Below, in pieces: positions 9,846 through 17,926 of a DNA stretch of 64,000 nucleotides (positions are counted from its first letter, which is position 1; every line of letters begins with the position of its first letter). Source of the stretch: Bacteroides sp. 43_108 (GTDB lineage Bacteria > Bacteroidota > Bacteroidia > Bacteroidales > Bacteroidaceae); assembly GCA_001915545.1 (NCBI GenBank), contig MNQS01000009.1, positions 40,707 through 104,706 on the forward strand, written 5' to 3'. A program made the translations under genes and the position numbers. Under the pieces are notes generated by a model that was not told the origin of the DNA, did no database searches, and saw only the letters and a program-made list of their open reading frames with translations.

Positions 9846-11234
9846 ATGACAGAATACAATAAGAAATTCGTTTATTTCATCTGCATCGTATCCGCAATGG
9901 GTGGTTTGCTGTTCGGATATGATTGGGTTGTAATCGGTGGAGCAAAACCGTTTTATGAAGTATACTTCGGTATAAGCGACAATGAAGGTATGCAGGCTTT
10001 GGCCATGAGCATCGCTCTGCTTGGATGTCTGATCGGTGCTACAGCTGCAGGATGGCTTGCCGACCGCTACGGACGTAAGCGCCTGCTCACACTCTCGGCT
10101 CTCGTTTTCTTCGTATCGTCGTGGGCAACTGGAGCTTCAGATTCACTGGTGCCGTTCATCGTATCCCGTTGGGTTGGAGGTATTGCAATAGGATTGGCAG
10201 CCGATTTGTCTCCGATGTATATTGCAGAAGTTGCTCCGACAAAGATACGAGGCAAACTTGTAACTCTCAATCAGCTCACAATAGTGTTGGGTATTCTTGG
10301 AGCTCAGATTGTCAATATGCTCATAGCCGAACCTGTACCAGAAGGTGCCACTGCTGCAGATATAGCAGCATCGTGGAATGGAACTGACGGCTGGCGATAC
10401 ATGTTCTGGGCGGTGTGTGTACCTTCAGGCATATTCTTTATACTGTCGATATTCATACCTGAAAGTCCTCGCTGGTTGGCATCAATCGGAAAGACATCTG
10501 AATCGCTTATCGTCCTGAAGTCGATTGGAGGTACAGAATATGCAGAAAAGGAGCTCTCATGCTATGTAAATACAGCAAGCTCTGCACACGAAAGCAAAGG
10601 TGCACTTTCAGCTCTGTTCTCTTCAAAAATGAGAAATGTTCTGATTATAGGTCTCGTAGTTGCAGTTTTCCAGCAGTGGAGCGGAACCAACGTTATTTTC
10701 AACTACGCACAGGAAATATTCCAAGCTGCAGGCTACGGCATTTCCGACGTGCTCATGAATATAGTTGTGACAGGAATTGCAAATCTGCTTTTCACATTCG
10801 TCGCAATATATACAGTGGACAAGTTGGGAAGAAAGACTCTGATGCTCATCGGTTCATTGGGATTGGCAGGAATATATGCAATGCTGGGACTTTGCTACTT
10901 CTTTGAATTCCAAGGTTTCATAATGATAATCTTCGTTGTCCTTGCAATCGGCTTCTACGCCATGTCTCTCGGCCCTATCACATGGGTACTTCTTTCAGAA
11001 ATATTCCCTAACAGAGTACGTGGAGTTGCAATGGCGGTGTGCACAGCATCATTGTGGATAGCATCATTCCTGCTTACCTACACATTCCCGTTCTTAAACA
11101 AAGGACTCGGAACAGGCGGAACATTCTGGCTGTATGCAGTAATATGCTTCGCAGGATATCTGTTTGTACTCAAACGTATTCCTGAGACAAAGGGCAAATC
11201 GCTTGAGGAGCTTGAAAAAGAACTGATAAAGTAA
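9846..11234 (+). CDS. MFS sugar porter (sugar:H+ symporter family)
   Basis: A 462-residue inner-membrane transporter with twelve predicted hydrophobic helices. It has the hallmark motifs of the sugar porter family: GGLLFGYDWVVIGGA in helix 1, DRYGRKRLL after helix 2, PESPRWL after helix 6, the QQWSGTN segment in helix 7, GRKTLM between helices 8 and 9, and the C-terminal PETKGKSLEELE. It resembles XylE-type proton symporters and would bring the monosaccharide or short product released by the neighbouring hydrolases into the cytoplasm. It lies between the GH2 and SGNH genes with gaps of 23 and 19 nt, indicating cotranscription. Substrate is inferred: galactose, xylose or a related sugar are all possible. 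Confidence 0.9.
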   Translation: MTEYNKKFVYFICIVSAMGGLLFGYDWVVIGGAKPFYEVYFGISDNEGMQALAMSIALLGCLIGATAAGWLADRYGRKRLLTLSALVFFVSSWATGASDSLVPFIVSRWVGGIAIGLAADLSPMYIAEVAPTKIRGKLVTLNQLTIVLGILGAQIVNMLIAEPVPEGATAADIAASWNGTDGWRYMFWAVCVPSGIFFILSIFIPESPRWLASIGKTSESLIVLKSIGGTEYAEKELSCYVNTASSAHESKGALSALFSSKMRNVLIIGLVVAVFQQWSGTNVIFNYAQEIFQAAGYGISDVLMNIVVTGIANLLFTFVAIYTVDKLGRKTLMLIGSLGLAGIYAMLGLCYFFEFQGFIMIIFVVLAIGFYAMSLGPITWVLLSEIFPNRVRGVAMAVCTASLWIASFLLTYTFPFLNKGLGTGGTFWLYAVICFAGYLFVLKRIPETKGKSLEELEKELIK

Positions 11235-11253
11235 CATCTCAGCAATACGATAT

Positions 11254-11952
11254 ATGAAAGCCATTATATTTCTGCTGGCCATTTTTATGACGTTGAATTC
11301 TGAAGCGCAGATTGCTGAAAAGGAAACTTATTTGGCAGACTTCAAAAAGGAATTGTCGAAACAGTGGCCGGACAACAGAACATTGAACATAGTGTTTCAC
11401 GGACACAGCGTGCCGTCAGGATATTTCAAGACGCCGGCAGTAAACACATTGCAGGCTTATCCTCATCTGGTATTCCATGCGCTAAAAACACATTATCCGT
11501 ACTCAGTACTTAACGTCATCACTACTTCAATTGGAGGAGAAAATGCCGAGAACGGAGAAAAACGTTTCGCTGAAGAAGTTCTGTCGCATAGGCCCGATGT
11601 TCTTTTCATCGACTATGCTCTTAATGACAGAGGGATAGGAGTGGAAAGAAGCCGAAAGGCATGGGAAAGCATGATCAAGTCTGCATTGGAAAGAAACATT
11701 AAAGTCATATTGATGACTCCAACTCCGGATATGAACGAAAATATTCTTGATGATGATTCAAAATTGAATGCGCACACCAAGATGATTCGTGAACTTGCAG
11801 AGAAGTACCACACCGGCTTGGTAGATTCATATTCAATTTTCAAAGAAAAAGCTGTCAAAGGCGAAAAGCTGGAAACTTATATGAGCCAAAGCAACCATCC
11901 AAATTGCGCAGGTCATAATGCAGTAGCCTCAGAAATAATAACATGGTTTTAA
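11254..11952 (+). CDS. Secreted SGNH/GDSL hydrolase (probable carbohydrate acetylesterase)
   Basis: A 232-residue exported esterase of the SGNH fold. The N-terminal signal peptide ends near SEA-Q. Block I is FHGHSVPSGY near residue 48, where the usual GDS is GHS with the Ser retained; the block III Asn is in DYALNDRG; the catalytic His lies in SNHPNCAGH near the C-terminus. These fit rhamnogalacturonan- or xylan-acetylesterase-like enzymes. It sits in the operon between the sugar porter and DUF5107 genes and would complement the CE20-like esterase, perhaps with different regioselectivity. The acetyl position is unknown. Confidence 0.78.
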   Translation: MKAIIFLLAIFMTLNSEAQIAEKETYLADFKKELSKQWPDNRTLNIVFHGHSVPSGYFKTPAVNTLQAYPHLVFHALKTHYPYSVLNVITTSIGGENAENGEKRFAEEVLSHRPDVLFIDYALNDRGIGVERSRKAWESMIKSALERNIKVILMTPTPDMNENILDDDSKLNAHTKMIRELAEKYHTGLVDSYSIFKEKAVKGEKLETYMSQSNHPNCAGHNAVASEIITWF

Positions 11953-11979
11953 AACAAGAACTTATCAACTTTATACAAT

Positions 11980-14900
11980 ATGGAAAAAATAACTGAATAT
12001 CTAATAAAAAGTACTGTCAGTGTCTCAGAAGTTAAGGCTTGGGAAGAAACAGTAATGCTTCCTACATACGGCATCGGCAAAGAGGAGAAGAATCCTATTT
12101 TCCTTGAAAAAAGAGTATATCAGGGAAGCTCCGGCTCCGTTTACCCTTACCCGGTAATAGAAAAGATATGCGACGAAAAACACGATGCTCCATATAAGGC
12201 AGTGTTCATCGAGAATGAATACATTAAGGTAATGATTCTGCCTGAGCTCGGCGGACGCATACAGATGGCATACGACAAAGTAAAGAAACGCCACTTCGTA
12301 TATTACAATCAGGTCATCAAGCCTGCCCTTGTTGGACTTACAGGTCCATGGATCTCAGGAGGTATCGAATTCAACTGGCCGCAGCATCACCGTCCTAGCA
12401 CATATCTGCCTACAGACTGCCGCATTGAGCGCCACGAAGACGGAAGCGTGACTGTATGGTGCAGTGAGGTTGAGCGCATGTTCCGCACAAAAGGCATGGC
12501 TGGTTTCACACTATATCCAGGCAAGGCATATATTGAAATACGTGCCAAGGTGTACAACCGCACTCCATTCCCTCAGACATTCCTTTGGTGGGCCAACCCA
12601 GCCGTTTCTGTAGGAGACGACTACTATTCAGTATTCCCGCCTGATGTAAATGCAGTATTCGATCATGGAAAGCGTGCCGTATCAAGTTTCCCTATTGCAA
12701 CAGGCACATACTACAAATGGGACTATTCGGCAGGTGTAGATATTTCACGTTACAAGAACATACCTGTGCCGACATCATATATGGCAGTAAATTCCAAGTA
12801 TGACTTTGTTGGAGGATATGATGAGCGTGAAAAAGCCGGACTTCTCCACGTTGCCGACCACCACGTAAACACTGGCAAGAAGCAGTGGACATGGGGTTGT
12901 GGCGACTTCGGACAGGCATGGGACAGAAACCTTACCGATGAGGACGGCCCATACATCGAACTTATGACAGGTATGTACTGCGACAATCAGCCTGACTTCG
13001 CATGGCTTCAGCCGTATGAAGAAAAATCATGGGTGCAGTATTTCATGCCGTACCACGATGCAGGAATGGTGAAGAACGCCACCAAAGACGCTGTCGTGAA
13101 CATCGAATCAATCGAAGGAGGACGCATGCGCATAATCCTCTATACAACTTCAGCATACGACAACGCACGCATAATCCTCTCGTCTGCATCGTCGGTATAT
13201 CTTGACGAAAAAGTGTCTGTATCGCCTCTCAAGAGCTACACAGCCATCGTTGACTGCAAGGGAGAGACGCTCAGCAATCTTGATTTGAAGGTTACAGATG
13301 CGCATGGCCACATACTTGTAGCATACAAGGCAGACAAACCAGAAATCAAGCCGGTACCAGATCCAGCTCGTGCAGCAAAAGCACCAAAGGAAATATCAAG
13401 CATGGAACAGCTTTTCCTTACAGGACAGCATCTGGAGCAGTATCGCCATGCTACATATTCTCCGATGGATTACTACATGGAGGCACTCAGCCGTGAGGAA
13501 TCGGACATCCGTTGCAACAATGCCGTAGGACTTCTTCTCATGCGCAAGGGCAAATTTGCAGAAGCGCTTCCTTACTTCGAGCGTGCAGTTAAGACACAGA
13601 CAGAACGCAATCCTAACCCTTACGACGGCGAACCGCTCTACAACATGGGATGGTGCAAGAAGATGCTCGGCGACAATGACGGCGCCTACGATGCATTCTT
13701 CAAGTCTACATGGAATGCAGCATGGCAGGATGCCGGCTATATGGGTCTTGCACAGATCGACACTCTCAGAGGCAACCTCGCCCAGGCACTTGAGCACATC
13801 GACAAATCTCTCATCCGCAACTGGCACAACCATCGTGCACGCCAGCTGAAGGTTTCCATTCTCCGCCACCTCGGACGCACGGACGAAGCCATGGCGCTTG
13901 CAGAAGATTCTGTCAAGATTGATTCCTTCAATGCAGGATGCATCTACGAAATGTACACCATACAGACAGAAAAAGGCGACACCAAGAGTGCAGAAAAGTC
14001 ACGTCAACTTCTTGAAATGCTTATAGGCAAGTCCGTACACACCTGTATGGAATATGCATTGGACTACGCAGCTGCGGGACTCTATGCCGAGGCAACTCAA
14101 CTTCTTGAAATGTTTGCAGTTAAGGGAAATGAAACATACCCGATGGTATACTACACTTTGGCATATCTGGCATCATGCCAAGGCAACAGCGAGAAAGCCG
14201 TTGAACTTTGCGAAAAGGCAGAGAAAATGTCGCCAGACTACTGCTTCCCTAACCGAATAGAAGAAGTTCTGATATTGCAGAACGCCATAAAGATGAATCC
14301 AAGAGGGGCAAAAGCACCTTACTATCTCGGCAACTTCTGGTATTATGCACGCCAGTACAAGGAAGCCGTTGAGTGCTGGGAACTCTCCGTATCAATCGAC
14401 GATACATTCCCTACAGTTCTGCGCAACCTTGCCCTTGCATACTACAACAAGCAGGGCGATGCATCCAAGGCAAAAGATGCCATCGAAAAAGCCTACGCAC
14501 TGGATACAACCGACGCCCGTATCCTCATGGAGCTCGATCAGCTCTACAAGAAGCTTCACGTATCGCACAGCGAGCGACTGAAGTTCCTCGAAAGCCATGC
14601 ACAGGAAGTTGAGAAGCGTGATGACCTCTGCATCGAGCGCATAACACTCTACAACCAGTTGGGTGAAACCGATAAGGCACTCTCGCTGATAAACGGACGC
14701 CACTACCATCCTTGGGAAGGCGGCGAAGGCAAGGTCACAGGCCAGTTCCTCATCTGCATCACCGAACTTGCAAGAAAGGCAATGGCCGAAGGACGATATG
14801 CCGATGCACTTGAACTGTTCAAGAAGACCGAACACTACCCAGTGAACCTCGGTGAAGGCAAGCTTGCTACGGCCGAAGAAAACGACGTGCACTATCTTAT

Positions 14901-15339
14901 GGGATGTGCCTACGAAGGACTCGGACAGAACGACGAAGCCGAAGCATACTTCACAAAGGCCACATGCGGTGCCGAAGAACCGGCAATTGCCTTCTTCTAC
15001 AACGACCAGCAGCCTGACAAGATATTCTATCAGGGGCTTGCATGGCGCAAGCTAGGCAACGAGGCAAAGGCACGCGGACGTTTCTACAAACTCATACAGC
15101 ACGGACAGCAGCACCTGTTTGACAATGTAAAGATCGACTACTTTGCCGTTTCGCTTCCAGACTTGCTGATATGGGAGGACGACTTGAACATCCGCAATGC
15201 CGTACACTGTAATTTTGTAATGGCGCTCGGTCACCTCGGCCTCGGCGAAAAGGAAAAGGCGGCAGAGTTCTTCAAGAAAGTTCTCGAGCTCGACAACAAC
15301 CACCAGGGTGCAATGATTCACTTGAAATTCTGTAAATAA
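11980..15339 (+). CDS. DUF5107 domain protein with long C-terminal TPR array
   Basis: A 1119-residue protein without a signal peptide, hence probably cytoplasmic. Residues 1 to about 450 are DUF5107; the stretch with LPELGGRI, GPWISGGIEFNWPQHHRP and WGCGDFGQAWD resembles the galactose-mutarotase-like beta-sandwich fold used by many carbohydrate enzymes. From about residue 480 onward the protein is a run of tetratricopeptide repeats (for example 'ALPYFERAVKT', 'ALEHIDKSLI', 'AVELCEKAEKMSPD', 'AAEFFKKVLELD'). It is 27 nt downstream of the SGNH gene. Such DUF5107-TPR proteins recur in saccharolytic operons, but I know of no established activity; a cytoplasmic sugar-converting enzyme or a sugar-sensing scaffold are both possible. 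It uses C-ending codons (CTC, CGC) more than the genes before it. Confidence 0.75.
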   Translation: MEKITEYLIKSTVSVSEVKAWEETVMLPTYGIGKEEKNPIFLEKRVYQGSSGSVYPYPVIEKICDEKHDAPYKAVFIENEYIKVMILPELGGRIQMAYDKVKKRHFVYYNQVIKPALVGLTGPWISGGIEFNWPQHHRPSTYLPTDCRIERHEDGSVTVWCSEVERMFRTKGMAGFTLYPGKAYIEIRAKVYNRTPFPQTFLWWANPAVSVGDDYYSVFPPDVNAVFDHGKRAVSSFPIATGTYYKWDYSAGVDISRYKNIPVPTSYMAVNSKYDFVGGYDEREKAGLLHVADHHVNTGKKQWTWGCGDFGQAWDRNLTDEDGPYIELMTGMYCDNQPDFAWLQPYEEKSWVQYFMPYHDAGMVKNATKDAVVNIESIEGGRMRIILYTTSAYDNARIILSSASSVYLDEKVSVSPLKSYTAIVDCKGETLSNLDLKVTDAHGHILVAYKADKPEIKPVPDPARAAKAPKEISSMEQLFLTGQHLEQYRHATYSPMDYYMEALSREESDIRCNNAVGLLLMRKGKFAEALPYFERAVKTQTERNPNPYDGEPLYNMGWCKKMLGDNDGAYDAFFKSTWNAAWQDAGYMGLAQIDTLRGNLAQALEHIDKSLIRNWHNHRARQLKVSILRHLGRTDEAMALAEDSVKIDSFNAGCIYEMYTIQTEKGDTKSAEKSRQLLEMLIGKSVHTCMEYALDYAAAGLYAEATQLLEMFAVKGNETYPMVYYTLAYLASCQGNSEKAVELCEKAEKMSPDYCFPNRIEEVLILQNAIKMNPRGAKAPYYLGNFWYYARQYKEAVECWELSVSIDDTFPTVLRNLALAYYNKQGDASKAKDAIEKAYALDTTDARILMELDQLYKKLHVSHSERLKFLESHAQEVEKRDDLCIERITLYNQLGETDKALSLINGRHYHPWEGGEGKVTGQFLICITELARKAMAEGRYADALELFKKTEHYPVNLGEGKLATAEENDVHYLMGCAYEGLGQNDEAEAYFTKATCGAEEPAIAFFYNDQQPDKIFYQGLAWRKLGNEAKARGRFYKLIQHGQQHLFDNVKIDYFAVSLPDLLIWEDDLNIRNAVHCNFVMALGHLGLGEKEKAAEFFKKVLELDNNHQGAMIHLKFCK

Positions 15340-15365
15340 CCACCTGTAACTTATTTATATGCGTG

Positions 15366-15410
15366 TGCGTTGCCAATGATATGATTCAAACATTGGCAAC
15401 GCATTTATAA
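15366..15410 (+). terminator. Hairpin terminator between the DUF5107 and GH42 genes
   Basis: A perfect 13-bp inverted repeat (15366-15378 and 15391-15403, core TTGCCAATG/CATTGGCAA) followed by TTTATAA. Its weak T-tract suggests attenuation rather than complete stop, so the GH42 gene may be partly cotranscribed. Confidence 0.65.
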
Positions 15411-15429
15411 ACACAAACCTTACAACATA

Positions 15430-17517
15430 ATGAAAAAACCAACAACCTTACTTATAGCACTTCTCTTGTCCCTGTTTTCAGGTATAAGGGCTGAGGACGG
15501 CGCCAAAAACTGGTTCTCGCCCAAGGATCTGACTCTCACCGGTGTCTACTATTATCCGGAGCATTGGAAGAAAGAGCAGTGGGAGCGCGATTTCAAGAAG
15601 ATGCACGATCTCGGATTCGAATTTACCCACTTTGCAGAATTTGCATGGGCACAGCTCGAACCCGAAGAAGGATGCTACGATTTCAGCTGGTTGGACGAAG
15701 CAGTCAGACTTGCAGCCAAATACGACTTGAAAGTAGTCATGTGCACGTCGACTGCAATACCTCCAGTATGGCTGTCAAGAAAATACCCTGAAATTCTCAT
15801 CGAAAACGAAGACGGCACCATCGTTGACCATGGAGCCCGCCAGCACGCCTCTTTCGCGTCGGAAACATACCGCAGATTGGCCTACAGGATGGTCGAAGAG
15901 CTTGCCCGTCATTACGGCAACGATCCGCGCATCGTCGGTTGGCAGCTCGACAACGAGCCTGCCGTGCAGTTCGATTTCGGCAAAGATGCACAGCAGGGAT
16001 TCAGAGATTACCTGAAACGGAAATACCAGGACATCAAGACTCTCAACGAAGCCTGGGGCACATCATTCTGGAGCCAGACATACTCAGCATTCTCCGAAAT
16101 AAACATTCCTAGAATGAGACAAGGCTTCATGAACCACCATCAGATTCTCGACTACCGGAAATACGCTGCTTGGCAGACCGCCGACTTTCTGAACCAGCAG
16201 TGTCTTATCATCAAGAAATATGCCAAGAACCAGTGGGTCACTTCAAACTACATACCGAACTATGAAGACGGCCACATCGGCAAAAGCAAAGACCTCGATT
16301 TTGTCAGTTACACACGCTACATGGTATACGGTGACAACGAAGGAATAGGGCGACGTGGCTACCGCGTCGGCAACCCGTTGCGCATTGCGTGGGCCAACGA
16401 TTTCTTCCGTCCCATGAGCGGTACATACGGAGTGATGGAGCTCCAGCCGGGACAGGTGAACTGGGGAAGCATAAATCCGCAGCCCATGCCGGGAGCTGTA
16501 CGCCTCTGGCTGTGGAGCGTTTTCGCCGGAGGGAGCGACTTTGTATGCACCTACCGTTTCCGCCAGCCACTATATGGAACAGAGCAGTATCACTACGGCA
16601 TAGTCGGCACCGACGGTGTAAGCGTTACTCCCGGTGGACAGGAATATTCCGATTTCATCAAGGACATAAGGACTTTGCGCAAGCTTGCCGATTCCGACAG
16701 CAAGGATCCCGACGAATACGCATCCAGGCGCGCCGCCATACTCTTCAATCCAGAGAACTCATGGAGCATTGACCGCCAGAAGCAGAACAGAACGTGGAGC
16801 ACTCTCTGGCACATCGAGAAATATTACCGTCCGCTCAAGTCCTTTGGTGCACCCGTAGATTTCATCGGTGAAGACGCCGACTTCTCCAAATATCCCGTAA
16901 TGGTCGTGCCCGCATACCAGATGGCCGACAAGGAGCTCGTTGACAGATGGATAACATACGTGCGTGGCGGAGGCAACCTCATATTGTCATGCCGTACGGC
17001 ACAGAAAGACCGATTCGGACGACTGCCAGAGATGCCGTTCGGTCACATGCTGACTCCCCTCACCGGATGCCGTATGGAGTTTTTCGACCTCCTGCTTCCC
17101 CACGATCCGGGAACGCTCAACATAAATGGCAAAGAATACCGGTGGAGCACATGGGGCGAGATTCTCGACCCGTCGGCCGACTGCAAAATCCTGGCCACAT
17201 ACTCCAGCGAGTTCTACAAGGGTAAACCGGTCGTGGTGACGCGCAAGTTAGGAAAGGGCACGGTGACATACGTCGGCACAGACAGCTCCGACGGTTCTCT
17301 TGAACGCGACATACTAAAGTCTGTCTATGCAGATGCAGAAATCAGCGTGATGGACCTCCCATACGGAGTAACCATGGAATATAGAGACGGCTTTGGAATA
17401 GTCTTGAACTATATGGACAAACCATACAGCTTCGAATTGCCCGAAGGAGCAACGGCTCTGATTGGAAATACGGAAATTCCATCTTGCGGTGTGCTCGTAT
17501 TCAAAGCTGGAAAATAA
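15430..17517 (+). CDS. GH42-family beta-galactosidase
   Basis: A secreted 695-residue enzyme with a signal peptide ending near IRA-E. The GH42 opening GVYYYPEHW, the acid/base block WQLDNEP near residue 175 and the probable nucleophile in VMELQPGQVNW near residue 335 are all present. A trimerisation-type middle domain (residues ~430-620, with 'ILFNPENSWS' and 'VMVVPAYQMADKELV') and a C-terminal beta domain follow, as usual for GH42. It would cleave beta-galactosides from galactan or arabinogalactan oligosaccharides in the periplasm. It is the last gene of the CAZyme run and is more GC-rich than the genes around 4-9 kb. A terminator lies about 140 nt downstream. Confidence 0.88.
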   Translation: MKKPTTLLIALLLSLFSGIRAEDGAKNWFSPKDLTLTGVYYYPEHWKKEQWERDFKKMHDLGFEFTHFAEFAWAQLEPEEGCYDFSWLDEAVRLAAKYDLKVVMCTSTAIPPVWLSRKYPEILIENEDGTIVDHGARQHASFASETYRRLAYRMVEELARHYGNDPRIVGWQLDNEPAVQFDFGKDAQQGFRDYLKRKYQDIKTLNEAWGTSFWSQTYSAFSEINIPRMRQGFMNHHQILDYRKYAAWQTADFLNQQCLIIKKYAKNQWVTSNYIPNYEDGHIGKSKDLDFVSYTRYMVYGDNEGIGRRGYRVGNPLRIAWANDFFRPMSGTYGVMELQPGQVNWGSINPQPMPGAVRLWLWSVFAGGSDFVCTYRFRQPLYGTEQYHYGIVGTDGVSVTPGGQEYSDFIKDIRTLRKLADSDSKDPDEYASRRAAILFNPENSWSIDRQKQNRTWSTLWHIEKYYRPLKSFGAPVDFIGEDADFSKYPVMVVPAYQMADKELVDRWITYVRGGGNLILSCRTAQKDRFGRLPEMPFGHMLTPLTGCRMEFFDLLLPHDPGTLNINGKEYRWSTWGEILDPSADCKILATYSSEFYKGKPVVVTRKLGKGTVTYVGTDSSDGSLERDILKSVYADAEISVMDLPYGVTMEYRDGFGIVLNYMDKPYSFELPEGATALIGNTEIPSCGVLVFKAGK

Positions 17518-17924
17518 AAATTAAACAGTATAGTAAAATAGTAAACCTACAACAACCTTATGTATGGAAAATCTAAATAGCTAGTAAGTATCAAAAATCA
17601 AAAGGTAATTTTCATGAATGCGTCTTGAACGACTTTAAGATCAAGAATGGCATGAGGCTTTCCAGTTTGAGAAAATAGGAAAGCCTTTTTTGTGTTTCGG
17701 GATATTGAATGTAAGGAAAAATGTATGAACACTTCAACAACATCGTTTGTTGGCATCAGGAAGGCTTTTGTCCATAGTTTGACTGTTAAGGTTTTGCGAC
17801 ATAAATTTAATGAACTAAGGCTGACCCCGCAAATGAAGCCAGCCCTATTTCTTACTTTCAAAAAAATCTCATCGGACAGAAATAATTTTATATCCTCAAT
17901 GTATATGTTTTAACCTATTCATGT
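17518..17924. other. Intergenic region with terminator and duplicated flank
   Basis: 407 bp between the convergent GH42 and outer-membrane protein genes. It contains a strong plus-strand terminator (17655-17692) and copy A of the ~110-bp direct repeat (17817-17926). Small open frames in both directions span it but resemble nothing recognisable and cross the terminator stem, so no gene is called. Confidence 0.5.
17655..17692 (+). terminator. Rho-independent terminator for the CAZyme operon
   Basis: A 9-bp stem AGGCTTTCC (17655-17663) / GGAAAGCCT (17678-17686) followed immediately by six T's. Orientation fits the upstream GH42 gene. Confidence 0.8.
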
Positions 17925-17926
17925 CT
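17817..17926. repeat. Direct repeat copy A, downstream of the first OMP paralogue
   Basis: About 110 bp that match 20895-21005 with only two or three differences (a C/T change, a one-base difference in the A-run, and the first bases). On the minus strand it begins at the stop codon of the OMP gene and ends with a hairpin (AGGGCTG...CAGCCTT). It is noncoding here, while the last 31 nt of the equivalent segment are coding in copy B. Confidence 0.85.

Noticed and set aside
17692..17913. Plus-strand open frame sharing its last ~30 residues with one at 20762-20992
   Set aside because: The shared end is simply the 110-bp direct repeat read forward; the upstream parts differ and there is no conserved start.
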